Source: Aspergillus flavus
Taxonomy: Eukaryota; Ascomycota; Eurotiomycetes; Eurotiales; Aspergillaceae
NCBI RefSeq assembly: GCF_009017415.1
Contig: NC_092403.1
Location: 2,728,001-2,792,000 of the forward strand
Reading direction: 5' to 3'
DNA length: 64,000 nt
Below are positions 1 through 11,322 of the stretch, one piece after another (position 1 is the stretch's first letter; every line of letters starts with the position of its first letter). The position numbers and the translations under genes are program-made. A model generated the notes under the pieces. That model was given only the letters and a program-made list of their open reading frames with translations, was not told where the DNA came from and ran no database searches.

Positions 1-259
1 CAATGAAAATAGCTCAGGCTTCTTAGTCATATCGGACTACGATGATTAAAAATAGTACGCGCCATGGCGCGCGTTCCGTAACAAGTTCCGAGACCTCGTC
101 CATATCGAGAGAGCATAAATGTACCGCCGAGGCCCTGCCCCTCTTTGGGATCATCTATCTGGTTTCTCCCGGACTTTTAGACTCCCACCATCACAATCCT
201 TCATCTCCTGCAAAATATTGCAGTCGGCAACTCTCAGACAAAGAATCTTCATCGCAGCC

Positions 260-1712
260 ATGAGTACCTCGCCTCCTCCCACTCCACCATCGAGGGCCGT
301 AATAGATGACGAGTGGAGATTCGAACCTATTACATTGCCCTGTGAGTGGGTGGAGGATTACCGGCCGGGCGGTTATCATCCCGTTGTTCTCGGCGATATC
401 TTCAACAACGGTCAGTACAAGGTCATCCGGAAGCTCGGCGAGGGTTCCTACTCAACCGTTTGGCTGGCCCGTGACCTAAAGTAAGTCCATCTTTTGTATT
501 TTGTAGTTCATTGTTGCTTATTTCGTTTTAGAAACCGTGGATATGTCGCCCTGAAGATTCTTGTGTCGGAAATCTCGGGATCGACAACCGAGCTACGAAT
601 CTTACGCCACATCACCGAAGTCGCACCAGCAGAAGGGGGCCGGCATATCACGCGACTGCTAGGCGAGTTCGAACACCACGGCCCCAATGGCGTCCACAGG
701 TGCCTGGTATTCGAGCCGATGGGTCCGAGTGTGAATACCATGGTCGAAGAGCTGCCACAATTTAAACCTCGCATGCGAGGAATGAAGATTCGCTATCCTC
801 TTCGCATGGCAAAGAGCATCCTCAAGCAATCCTTGCAGGCTCTTGCATTCCTTCACGAAAATGGCATCGCCCATGGAGACTTCCAGCCTGGGAACATACT
901 CTTCACTCTTGACGATATCGGCTCGACGCCCGAGGACGTGCTCCGGCAAGAGGAAGATGTACAAGCCGAGTCGATCTCGCCCCCGGTACAGAGGCTAGAC
1001 GGTAAAGAAGATAAGTGGGCTCCTCGTTATCTTTGCGTTGCGCAGCCGCTGGTGCCCTTTACCTACTACGCCGAAGGCTTCAAGGTCAAATTATCCGATA
1101 TGGGCGGCGGTCAGTCCCTCCAGTTTGATTCTTTGTCTCCTTTCATTGACGAATATCTATACTCATACTTGTCAATTCTGAACAGCATATTTCTTTACCG
1201 ACCCACCAACAAAGCCCGTCACTCCACTCGGTCTCCGAGCTCCCGAGTTAATTCTTACCGGAGCTGTCGACAACACTCTTGATATCTGGAGTTTCGGCTG
1301 CCTTGTGTTCGAGCTCATCACTGGACAGCCACTCTTCTGTATACCAGGGTCCGACTTTGAAGATGATGACCATCTTCTCTCCCTTTCTGACCGGCTCGGC
1401 GCCCTCCCCGACGAGCTCTTCAAGCATTGGAAGACCTCGTCGCTGTACTTTACGTCCGAGAGGAAGCTCTTTAATTGTCAGCTTGGGGGAGTTGCTCCGG
1501 GGGAGGAACCGCTTATGGTGGAGCAGACGTCCATGGAAGAGTTGTTCGATCAGGCAGGCCCGGATCTTGATGAGGAGGAAGCCCGCAAAGTGAAGGCGCT
1601 GATTCGATGGATTTTGCAATATGATCCCGCGAAGAGACCGTCGCCTGCGGAAATCTTGTCTGATCCATGGTTCTGCGAGATTGACGTTGAGAGCGAGTCG
1701 GCCAGGGTATAG
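260..1712 (+). CDS. SRPK-like protein kinase
   Basis: Three exons (260-480, 532-1109, 1186-1712) splice in phase to 441 aa. The start ATG sits where SRPK-type fungal kinases begin, followed by the typical segment around CEWVEDYRPGGYHPV. Visible kinase elements are the glycine loop KLGEGSYSTVW, the VAIK-equivalent ALK at the start of exon 2, the catalytic loop AHGDFQPGN (HGD in place of HRD), DMGGA in place of DFG, the APEL motif and DIWSFGC. HGD/DMG variants are common in the expanded fungal SRPK-like family, so the enzyme may still be active. SRPKs phosphorylate Arg/Ser-rich splicing factors, but many Aspergillus paralogues have no known substrate, so the substrate is not predicted here. Introns begin GTAAGT and GTCAGT. 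The frame is intact. The flanks are accessory DNA, which suits a member of the expanded paralogue group rather than the single core SRPK. Confidence 0.88.
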
Positions 1713-3147
1713 ACCAGTATTAACCATTCATAGAATGGGAGAGTTTTTGAACTGTTACGAAAGGATTATAGTTTAATTTGACCAAAACGTAAGGGAGCAT
1801 TATTTTGACATTAGTAGTCCAGTCTATTTTACTATAATCTGAGATAGGCTTGGCTATTGTAAAGGTGATGCCGCTTATACTGTAACAGTATAGACCTTGC
1901 CTTCAAATAAAATGTGTATGAGACTGCGAAGAATGATCGATAATTCAATGTCAAATCCAAGCATCCATGGAGAATGTTGCTCTGTTTTCAAAGATTCCTG
2001 CAGAAACCACCCTGTCATGCAATCGCAGATAATTCCTACTAACAGTCGCAGTCCTCCCGCGTCCCTTCGCAAAACGTGCAGCTGCCTTAGCTTTCATCAA
2101 CTGTCTCAGTAATGTGTGTCAGATTTACGCGCCTTACCTTTACCTCGGTTTGTTCTTTGTTCAAGGGCAGTAATATGAAATCGCTAATGATCTTGCTATA
2201 TAGACTCAGGCGCTCCTCGTTATACCATCGCTTTCAGCGTTAACATCGGAATGTGTTCTATGACGATTATATTTTCCACCATTCTTCGCATCTATCTTGG
2301 AAGATTGAATAAGAAACTTGACTAGGAAGAGGGCATTGATCTGGGGACGGATGCTCATGATAATGAAGAGCATGGCTTGCCTGGATTGGCAGTAAGACAG
2401 GGATTCCGATTCTTGCTATAGACGCAGAGAATCCAGCCGCAAAACTGTTGTAATGCTCTGGAATATTTTCAAAGAGAGGTAGTAGCAACCCTGCGACAAG
2501 AGAAACATAGACGGCGAGTATTTTGTAGTAGCGTCAAAAATCTACTTACTCGTAAATGTTGAGCAGTGTTCTCGGTCCAGACCAGGGGTGTCTACTTCAA
2601 AATAGGGCTATCGCCTGATACAATAATTCTACAGGAAGCCAGGGCACAAGGTATGCGAGACGCCCTGGAGTATCCAGCAATAGAAATTGCGCTAAGAGCA
2701 ACTTTTCTACGACAGACAGACTAAGACTAACTACGGAGTATCAGGTATGTATCGTTTAGTTTCGGGGAGTAGCGGAAGGCAGGATTGGTTAGGGCATTGA
2801 GACTCCACTTGCCGATATTCTCCAAGATCAATCATTCTCATCTGAACCTATGAGCGTGACACGAGTGGGTCATTCCCCATGGGGAACCAACTTCAGTATC
2901 ATACAGCAGGGATGTAGATGATGTAACTCAAAAATCTCCCCTGAACCCTTTGATGTTGTTTCTATTAATTACACCGCTATCGCTAGTTGTGATAAGTGTC
3001 TCGCTTCTTCTCCCTACATCCTACCATAGTTCCTCATCACAGCCAATGATTCCAGCCAATTATCCGCCTTTGGTAATTCAAGCGATATATTTCTCGCTGC
3101 TTCTTGAACATACGAACGCAGGCCGATAAGCTGGCTTCTTTGAGAAG
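1713..3147. other. Gene-free interval
   Basis: No open frame with recognisable protein features on either strand. A TACGGAGTA word lies at 2732-2740, which recurs at two other places in the window. Probably the 3' region of the kinase plus degraded DNA leading to the transporter scrap. Confidence 0.6.
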
Positions 3148-3522
3148 ATGGTGACTTTGAAAAGGAAGGAAACGGAGCTAGCAGCGGGCTCGAAGCTTCG
3201 CGCAGTGAGTACAGTGGCCAATCTCGCCGAAAAGTCCCCCGATTCTGACAATGCATTAAAGGTTCTACCACAAGGGTCTAAGCCATGGTATCGTACATGG
3301 CACCTCGTGAAGCTCAATTTAATCCTCATGGTGTCATTGGTGTCGTCTGCGTCAGTTGGCTACGATGGTTTGTCTTCTTGCAGTCTCATGGATTTGAAGC
3401 TTTCCCTAACCGCTATCGTCTTTGCAGGGTCGATGATGAATTTCTGCACGGAGATATTAACAGTTATCATTCCTCTTCTCAAAATAGAAACGTCCGTGCT
3501 CGTGAGCCTTAAGGCTAGATAG
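3148..3522 (+). pseudogene. N-terminal scrap of an MFS sugar transporter
   Basis: The first 73 codons read like the start of a fungal hexose/lactose-permease-type transporter: a charged cytosolic leader, then KPWYRTWHLVKLN and a hydrophobic first helix ending VGYDG. A GT..AG intron (3368-3427) joins this to GSMMN, reproducing the family signature GYDGSMMNG. After that point homology stops and the frame ends about 30 codons later (TAG at 3520). Intact members are about 500 aa with 12 helices, so 11 or so are missing. I see no continuation downstream before the convergent gene at 3793. This is a truncated relic, not a functional transporter. The intron length is divisible by three, so the frame is open spliced or not. 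Confidence 0.7.
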
Positions 3523-3792
3523 AGGGAAAAGGGCTGGTGCTTTGAAGGACTCCAAAGCTGATCGGCCATAGACATAAAGGGCTCATAATTGGCTAACCCA
3601 GTCTCTGCAACGGACTCCACTTAACTCCGCTATTCAAACCCCCACAAGTTGAAGGCTTTTGTAAAGCTAATGTTTACATTAGTTAGCCTACAGTCATCTA
3701 GACACAGAAATCTGGATTGGTATAAACTCAATGTATTATGGATTCGACTGGAAGTAAAGCTTGATATACATCAATTCGGAGCCGTTGATTTA

Positions 3793-4569
3793 TTAACCCC
3801 CAATAACTCCTGCAGATATGATTGTATCACCCCCTGGAAAGTATATGCCAGCTTTGTCTTTAAAGAAACAGTTTCCATCCTGTCCACCATCAAATGAGGA
3901 CGTCAAATTGGCCGAATAAGTGACGCCTTTGCAATCTTCCTTGTGAGAACCAAGACAGCTGTCGATACATTCTTGTATAGAGTATACAGTCGCACGACCA
4001 ATATCACTCACCTTTCCCTTGCCATTTATTGCTTGAACGCCCTTTGGCCAGTCAACGCCACAGAGAACCGTAAACGCAGATCCAGTGGAGCCCGTGACGA
4101 TAGTTTGATTGATTCCTGGGCACGAGTTAGCGGCTATACCACTTGTGCCGGATGTAACGGGGGCAGAAGAGGTTGTCGAAGCTGTTATTGACCGCCCCGA
4201 TTCACTAGAAGATGTAGCAGAAGTGGATGTAACAGGAGCGGATGAAGTTATCGAAGCTGGTATTGACGGCTGCGGGTTGGTGCTCTTCTTGGCTGCTAGC
4301 GAACCGCCTATTCCTCCACCAATTGCGCCGCCGATAATGAACGCTATTATCAAAGCGAGTATTACCCAGAAGCTTGTTCTGCGTACGCCGCAAATTCTGT
4401 TCTGTGGGCTCCCTTTTTCTGGGAACTGTTCGATCATATACGGACCATTCGATACCCCATTGCGCGTCGGTTCCGGGGGTACATACTGTAGACCCTCTGC
4501 ATATCTGTTGTATTCGAGGCCTTCGACTCGTGCGACCTCGAGACCTTCAGCACTGAGGCTTCTCTCCAT
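3793..4569 (-). CDS. Single-pass membrane protein, PAN/apple-like outer domain
   Basis: Single exon, 258 aa. About 60 cytosolic residues end in NRICGVRRTSFW, followed by one strong transmembrane helix (roughly residues 67-92, Ala/Ile/Gly-rich), a Ser/Thr-rich stalk (about 95-145) and a Cys-containing outer domain with VLCGVDWP, a CIDSC pair and CKGVTY. That cysteine layout resembles fungal PAN/apple-like domains, which bind proteins or sugars in other systems. No catalytic motif is visible. No signal peptide is present, so the helix probably acts as a signal anchor with the C-terminus outside. The gene at 5945 has the same architecture and the same RICG-x-R-x-x-x-FW juxtamembrane motif in the opposite orientation, so the two look like a divergently arranged paralogous pair. 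Function is unknown. Confidence 0.75.
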   Translation of the reverse strand: MERSLSAEGLEVARVEGLEYNRYAEGLQYVPPEPTRNGVSNGPYMIEQFPEKGSPQNRICGVRRTSFWVILALIIAFIIGGAIGGGIGGSLAAKKSTNPQPSIPASITSSAPVTSTSATSSSESGRSITASTTSSAPVTSGTSGIAANSCPGINQTIVTGSTGSAFTVLCGVDWPKGVQAINGKGKVSDIGRATVYSIQECIDSCLGSHKEDCKGVTYSANLTSSFDGGQDGNCFFKDKAGIYFPGGDTIISAGVIGG

Positions 4570-5944
4570 GAGTTTACCCGTACAGCTCTCCTTCGGTGTA
4601 TATAGATCTAGAAACCGCTTGGCCTGTTGCGTAAGGCCACTTATATGATGACTGGGCAGATAATGTTGTCCACAGGTGACAACATATATACAGAAATTCT
4701 CAATTTACCCTGGCGCAGTTGATTGAGAAAATCCACCTCAGACTTTTGAGATCCAGAAAAAGAGGGTCGGGCCTTACACCAAAAGCAATAAGATCCAACC
4801 CTAGTTGTGTAGTCTGAGCAGCGCTGCACCCTAATCGAAACACTCAGTTTGTAGATGTTCGTGCTAGGCCAATCTTAAATTTTGCGGCGTGAAAATAGCT
4901 GATTCATAGGCGGGATGTAGTGGATGAGAATCGCTCGAAGCTGAGCAACAATAAGAGGCGAACATGGTCTACAATCACATTATGAGTGGAATCCAACCGC
5001 TCGCATCTCAGGGAAATGAGCTGTTTTACAGCGAGACCCTTGGCGCTAACTGACCGGGATTCCCTCCAATCCGGTGGCCTTACTAACGCAAACCCCTGCC
5101 CTACGATACGCGCCGAGGGTTCACCAATGCACCTCGCCACCATAATTAGTCGGGAAGCTGCATAGCTAGCTCACTGGAACAGAATGCAATATACCCCAAT
5201 GTTACCACGAATTTTAGGCCAAGGCTGTGGACGACCCCTCCCTGAAAGGGCTCGGAATAAATAGGAACAGGTTATAAGATCATAAATGGGTATGCGAAGT
5301 CCTTACCTGGCCGAGTCTGCATGAACGCGATATACGTTGACTTATGTAACTATGTATTGACGTGGCTGCAGCTATGCTAGACCCCTCTTTAGGGTTCGTA
5401 AGTAGCACGTGAGATACACACAAAAGATATGATATTCCTGTAGGGCATTTAAAGATCTTGGTTAAGCTATAAACTTTGACCTAATCAGCAAATTTCATCT
5501 TCAAATTCATATGATAATATAGAATAACATAAGTTCGTGGCTTAATGTGAAACGCCAACGGTAAAAAATCGCAAGTTGACCCGTAACCTAGATTCGGTCC
5601 GTCGTGACGCTTGGCATTGGTTAAGAATATACCCAAGTCGACCTTTGAATGTGAATTACGGTTAACCTATATTTACCTCTGTAAGCTCATCGATTGGCCC
5701 TCGGATAAATTCTACGGGGAATAAATACAAGTAGACCAGGATGCCGGATGGAACCCTTTGCAGGGATATGGCCAACAAGCGCCAGTTATCGTACCATTCT
5801 AAGCGCCAAACATCAATTTGACACAAGGCAGAATGGGGCCGTTAGAGCGCCTACGATAACTTCGCATATCTACTCTCGGCTTCCTTTTCTTCTCATTTCT
5901 TTTTTATTTTCTGTTAAAGCCAAGTTCTCTCGCCCACCAATCCC
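4570..5944. other. Shared upstream region of two divergent membrane-protein genes
   Basis: No supported gene. AT-rich around 5400-5560. A pyrimidine-rich stretch (about 5879-5935) directly precedes the ATG at 5945 and probably belongs to its core promoter or 5' leader. Confidence 0.5.
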
Positions 5945-6756
5945 ATGATGACCGACTCATTCAAAGAGGTATCGCAAATTCAGGGTATAGAAGTTGTTCA
6001 GGCGGGACTAGAACCCATTCCTAATCAAAACAACCCTCACCATGTCGTCGTGCCTGTGTTAGCCAATGAGTCCGTGCCTCGCGAAAGCAGAATATGTGGG
6101 CTACGCAAGATGACCTTCTGGCTTGCTGTAATAGTAGCAGCACTTGTCGCGATCGTAATCGCCTTGGCTGTTGGGCTGGGAGTTGGCCTTACTAGTATGT
6201 TTCCAGAGCCACTTCAACATACAAGGGCTTATATTAAACCTTTGCAGGGTCGCATTCTGTGTCGACGCCTCCTACGGCGACCACCAGCTCAAAAAGTACA
6301 TCAACCCCTTCATCATCGCCCTCATCCACATCGTCAGACACAGCCTCATCACCCAGCACATCAACATCAGCTCCATCACCAACATCCACCACCCTCTTTA
6401 ACAAAAACACAAACTATACCTGCCCCGATGCCAACAACACTGAAATCAGAAATGTCTCAGGTGGATCGGGAAACTCGAGCTATTATATCTTCTGCGACGC
6501 CGATATCAGTTCAAGCTCGAAGAAAGATCTCTCGTCAAGTGTCCAGAGCTCATTCGCGGATTGCCTTGCTCTTTGCAATTCCATGAACAATTTCCAGGAT
6601 CGAACTGATGTCGGCTGCACTTATAACTTCGAGGGCACGGGCAGTCAGGATAAGGGGACCTGTTGGTGCTTGAGTGGTGGGAATAAGTCCATTATCACGA
6701 ACGTGGGGAATATGGCTGCTGTGTTGTCTACTGGGAATGCAATATTAGACTTATGA
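5945..6756 (+). CDS. Single-pass membrane protein, paralogue-like to the gene at 3793
   Basis: Two exons (5945-6194, 6248-6756; intron starts GTATGT and ends TTTGCAG) give 252 aa. The layout is: cytosolic head of about 55 residues ending SRICGLRKMTFW; transmembrane helix at about 59-82; a long Ser/Thr/Pro stalk (about 85-125, a likely O-mannosylated region); then an outer domain with cysteines in NYTCPD, YIFCDAD, ADCLALCNSMN, GCTYNF and TCWCLSG. Without splicing, the first frame continues into low-complexity sequence, so the intron is needed. Two ATGs lie in tandem at 5945 and 5948. The RICG-x-R-x-x-x-FW motif next to the membrane is shared with the divergent neighbour, which supports common descent, though the outer domains have drifted apart. 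No enzyme motif is seen. It may be a cell-surface sensor or adhesion-type protein; this is inference from layout. Confidence 0.78.
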
Positions 6757-7248
6757 TTTAGCGGGGCCTTTCATCCAAGGCGTGGGTTGGCTTTGTTCGA
6801 TAAAAACCGCATAGAGAAATATAATCAGATGATGCTACACATCACCACATCTTCGCTATAAATCACATGAGTGAAAGGATGGCATGAAATACCTGTGAGC
6901 CAGACACGGTAGAGGATAGATGATTAGCGTTTGAACAGCTCTATGAACGGCAGTAAAATGCTTGTTAGGTCACACCTCGGCCCACTCCACAATGAATGCA
7001 AGGCTGTTTCGAGGTGGGCCCTGCGAGGCGCCGGCGATAAAAAAGGGTCACCTCGTTGGATCCAGAACGAGGGGTACAAGACGCTAGAAAGCTAGTGCGA
7101 GTATCATCATGCTGGACTGATTTCAAATTTGCGGCCAACCTGGCGGTATTTAAATCAAATGTTGTGAATCCCTGGAAGCGAGCTTCTGCCCCTTTCATAA
7201 TGGAATCTCGCCGCTTGACATTCGACATAATCAAATCACTGGCCTACC
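6757..7248. other. Intergenic, promoter side of the kelch-like gene
   Basis: No gene supported. Contains the 3' region of the gene ending at 6756 and the upstream region of the gene starting at 7249. Confidence 0.5.
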
Positions 7249-9180
7249 ATGGCATGGCTCATGTCCCTGGGTTTTGTCCACCTGGTTTCGCTGTTATCTC
7301 TAGGTGAAGCCAAGGTATTGAGCGACTTATCGGATGGATTTTGTCGGAGTTACACTTTCGGGGGTATGCGCCTTGATCCACCTCCGCAATGGAAGAGTCA
7401 TAACGACTAACGAATACAGCGAACATTGTCAACGATGTCCTGTACATGGTAGATCTCGACGGAGGTCTCATTCCCGGAGACACGAATTCCTCGAGTACAC
7501 GCTCCTCTCCTCGAGCTTTAAACATCTGGTCGTTCCCGCTAATCTTCCAGTAGACAATTATCTCGTGCAACTCGATCTATCCTCCTCCTTCTCGACTGAT
7601 GACGGCGCAAAATATAAAATGAGCTTGGTCGACAGTGAGGTCCCGAAAATCAAGGGTCAAGCGCTGTGGTCAGACAAGGCCAATACGACACTCTTTACGT
7701 ATGGTGGGAATTACCTAGACGTCGCATCGGTAGACCAGGGGTTGTGGACATACACTATTGCCGATGGGTCATGGAAATTACAGCAGACAAGTATCAAGCC
7801 AGTGCGACTACAGGGAGGGGGTATGTCTTACTCTATCTATGCGTGGCTGGATCTACATTTTAACGTATAGAATAGCATACGTCGATGCGCCCCAGATCCA
7901 AGCTGCGTATTGGGTAGACGGGTTTCAAAACAGCGATACAACGCCCGCCATCACCGATAGCACGGTGGACTATGCGACGGGGATGATTCAGTTCAACACA
8001 ACCACGGGAACATTTACACAGTTGGATGCGCCGTTTGCCCCCGTGCAACAGGGAGCGCTGGTATATCTTCCCATTGGAGAAAAGGGGGTCCTGGTGTTTG
8101 TGGGAGGCGAAGTTCCGTCTATCCAGAATGGGATCAATGCAACTTTGACTCCAGTGAGTGTTTGGACTGCAGCATTGCTGGAAACCCCTTACTAAAGCAA
8201 AATACCAGAACCAATGGAATTATGCATGGGTCTATGATATTGCAGGGAACAAATGGTACAATCAAACCACTACCGGCAGCGTGGCATCACGAACCCAGTT
8301 CTGTGCAGTTGTCGAAAAAGATCTCTCCACGTCGTCGTACCAGGTCTATGTTATTGGCGGAGCGGACTACAAATCGAAAGACTCCCTCACGGACGTGTAT
8401 GTTCCAATCATTCCATATAGAACAATCCAACCTAACACCGACTCACCAGCTCCTATCTATCGATCCCATCGTTCAAATGGTTTCAAGCCGCGTCGCTGAA
8501 CAAGCCACGTATGACTCATGTATGTCAAGCGTATGGACGGCAGATATTCGGTGTAGGAGGCCGACTCGCGTGGTCAGACGACGCCGGTGCAGGATGCTAT
8601 GATATGCCGGCGTTTGTATATGACGCTCAATCAGAGGTCATCCGGACCCAATTCGACGTATGACCCTTTGCCTTTCCTCAAATGTTTAGGATATAAGCTC
8701 ACCCATCCACAGCCTGGACTATCGACATATTCACTCCCCTCCGCAACAGCCAATGACATTAAATCCTCGCCCTATCCATCGACGTGGGCTGATCCAGCTT
8801 TGAAATCACTTTTTGTGCAGAAACCCAACGATACCACTAACTCACCGGATGCGCAACCCGACCCATCAACCAGCACTAGTGGTTCATCGACGAAAGTCGG
8901 GCCGATAGTAGGTGGTGTGGTGGGTGGCGTTGCCGGTGCAGCTATCATATTGGCAATAATCTTCTTCGCCCTGAGAAAGCGACGGCGAGATTATCAGAAG
9001 GAACCACGGGGTGAAAAGTGGCCAGATAATGCACCGGTAACGATGGGCCGCGTGGGAGGTGAACTACCAGCTGAAGCCCCGCGGCGGGAGTTGGATGCAC
9101 GCAGCAATGCGCGCAGTGAGTTGCGAGGGACTACAAGGTCAGTTTATGAACTAGATAGAGGCCGAGGAACGGGTGTGTAG
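7249..9180 (+). CDS. Kelch-like cell-surface protein with C-terminal membrane helix
   Basis: Seven exons (7249-7363, 7420-7494, 7551-7820, 7876-8153, 8209-8396, 8450-8657, 8713-9180) splice in phase to 533 aa. The protein starts with a signal peptide (MAWLMSLGFVHLVSLLSL). A beta-propeller-like body follows with kelch-type features: TLFTYGG, VLVFVGGE, VYVIGGAD, QIFGVGGR, and aromatic repeats such as WVYDIAGNKWY. A Ser/Thr-rich linker (about 430-450) leads to one helix beginning VGPIVGGVVGGVAGAA and ending in a basic stop-transfer RKRRRDY, then a cytosolic tail. The type I topology with an extracellular propeller matches a family seen widely in Aspergillus with no assigned role. At first sight there is a frameshift near 7495, but an intron 7495-7550 (branch GCTAAT, acceptor TTCCAG) restores the frame exactly. 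Exons 1-2 rest on splice logic and are the least certain. Confidence 0.8.
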
Positions 9181-9423
9181 GATTAATTTCCGTTCTTGGT
9201 GAGCTAGTAATACTTCGTACAGTAGAGTCTTAAACATAATGAAAGGTTCTCAAATTATCAAGACACGGCAGTAGTCCACGAACTGTGCGATGTGGATATT
9301 GTGTAGTGTAGCTACTTTATATGGCATCGAGATTTACACCACATACAGCAGATGCTAGGTTATGCTCATCGTCACTTGATGACAAGTAGTTAAGTTACTA
9401 CTTTGTATATATCTTGATATAAG

Positions 9424-9881
9424 GCCTCGAAATGCAGCTTTACTCCCCAGTACCAAGGCTTGGAGGATCTCTACCGTCGGCTTCGGGAAAAGTACGACGA
9501 GGACTTTGTCATTGGCATTCCCTTGTAATCAGTCCCTGTGGCAGGAACCCGGGTCCAACGACGACATTCAGAGCTTCTGCAAGCTCAACTATGGGGTGAC
9601 GTTTCCGGTGTTGGCGAAAATAGACGTCAATGGAGGTCAGGCAGCACCCCTCTATCGCTGGCTGAAACAGCAGAAGAGAGGATCCTTGGGGTGTCAGAGG
9701 ATTACGTGGAATTTTACCGAGGTATTGATTCGAATGTCCTACATGATGGCCGAACAGGAACAGTAACAATATTGCTTAGTTTGCCATTGATCGCTTTAAA
9801 TGGGCGAGAAGTCGCTGGTCACCAACAACGAAGCCGAATGACATGGAGGCGCGTTTGATCCAATTACTAAAGGAGAAGTGA
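9424..9881 (+). pseudogene. Truncated glutathione peroxidase relic
   Basis: Translated pieces match the Hyr1/GPX thiol peroxidase family in order. First comes ASKCSFTPQYQGLEDLY, which includes the peroxidatic cysteine of the SKCGFT motif. Next come FPCNQ..QEPGS, SFCKLNYGVTFPVL, KIDVNG, APLYRWLK and WNFT. A C-terminal piece TTKPNDMEARLIQLL ends at TGA 9879. The pieces lie in different frames: a shift falls near 9506 and another between about 9725 and 9790. The N-terminal beta strand before the catalytic cysteine is absent, so the copy starts mid-protein. An intact enzyme is about 165-185 aa in one splicable frame. This is a broken duplicate fragment; the functional GPX must lie elsewhere. Confidence 0.75.
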
Positions 9882-9959
9882 CAATGTAATTAAGCGAGTG
9901 GCTATTCTCTCCTATATGTTCCGTCTTTATGTTATTTTAGTTTATTTCTTTGAATTTCC

Positions 9960-9976
9960 TTTTTTTTTTTTTTTTT
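9960..9976 (+). repeat. Poly-T tract (17)
   Basis: Homopolymer run downstream of the peroxidase relic and upstream of the transporter pseudogene. No function proposed. Confidence 0.8.
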
Positions 9977-10157
9977 CCTCGGTGTGTTTTCTTTCATTCG
10001 GCGGGTTTTACCCGAATTGGGCGTCCACCGAAGATATCCAAGCCTACCCCTATTAAACCTATAAAACTGATGCGCCTTTAATAAGTAACGTGGCTACTGC
10101 TCTTCGTAAGGGCAATTATATCAATCGACTCAATTCACCGATTGCCATTTTATTATC

Positions 10158-11322
10158 ATGGCTGTTGAGAATGCCATACCGACAACGAGCAGCACCGATG
10201 CCCAAGCCCTCCCAGACGAGCCGAAGCCTGCCAAAAAGGGCTATGGATGGCGGTTCTGGGCCATCTTCCCCGGTCTATGCGTCGGGGGCTTGCTGAGTGC
10301 TCTTGACACAACCATCCTTTCCACTGTCCTGCCCACCATATCCCACAACCTAGACTCGTAGGAACTATACGTCTGGGCAATCAACGGGTACTTCGTCAGC
10401 CAAACCGCCGTTCAGCCTTTATACGGCCAAGTTGCCAATATCTTTGGCCGCCGATGGCCGACCATCCTCTCCGTGGCTCTCTTCGCCTTGGTAAGTGGTC
10501 TCGGCGGTGGCGCATCGAGTACGGAGATGCTCATTGCGGCCCGAGTCATCCAGGGTCTCGGCGGTGGCGGAATCAACGTGGTGACAGAGATCATTGTTGC
10601 CGACCTGGTGCCTCCCCGTCTACTTCCAATTGGTCCTCGAAGCCACGCCCAAGAAATCCGGCATTGACCTATTCGCCTCCTTCATCCCCATGGTCCCCGG
10701 CGCCATCGTCGGCGGAGTCCTCATCACCGTCACAGGCAAATACAAGCCGCTCCGCGTCGCCGGGTTCATCCTCATGGCCATCGGAATGGGCCTGTTCACC
10801 ATGCTCGATGACCGCACCAACACTGTCCGCTGGGTCATCTACCAAGTGATACTAGCTCTTGGCTCTGGCATTTTCCTCATCGCCACGCTTCCCGCTGTTC
10901 TGGCCAGTTTGCCCGAGTCCGATGTCGCGACTGCTACGGCTACCTGGGCGTTTCTGCGTAGTTTTGGTTCCATTTGGTGTGTTTCGATTCCCTCGGCGGT
11001 TTTTAATTCGAGGTTTACGGACCTCGTGGGTCGTATTGCTAGTCCACAGTTGCGGGGCGTTCTTGTGGGTGGTGGTGCGTATCAACTTGCTACTAAAGCT
11101 TTTATGGAATCGCTGGATGATACGCCTGTGGTTAAGGCGCAGGTGGTGAGCGTGTATGTGGACAGCTTGAAGCTTGTGTGGCAGGTTGGGATTGCTTTTG
11201 CTGCGCTTGGGGTGCCTTTGTCTTTGCTGATTCGGAGTCTTGCGTTACGCGATGAGTTGAATGCCGAGTTTGGGCTTGAGGAGACAAGGACAGAGAATGT
11301 CGAGGAAGTTAGGGTGCAGTGA
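10158..11322 (+). pseudogene. DHA2-type MFS drug transporter, broken
   Basis: The N-terminal half carries the drug:proton antiporter hallmarks: GGLLSALDTTILSTVLPTI in helix 1, YVWAINGYFVSQTAVQPLYGQ, the NIFGRRW loop and ARVIQGLGGGG in helix 4. A TAG stop lies in frame at 10359 where the family has Gly (S-x-ELYVW). At about 10615 the sequence jumps from ADLVPPR, just after helix 4, to LPVYFQLVLEATPKKSGI, which belongs near helices 8-9, with a change of frame. Roughly 130-170 residues of the 14-helix protein are gone. The C-terminal part then runs open to 11322. Two independent inactivating lesions make function very unlikely. Its position beside a dead PKS-NRPS suggests it was once the cluster's efflux pump; that is inference. 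Confidence 0.88.

Noticed and set aside
7490..7555. Apparent frameshift in the kelch-like gene
   Set aside because: An intron at 7495-7550 with branch site and TTCCAG acceptor restores the frame exactly, so the gene is read as intact.
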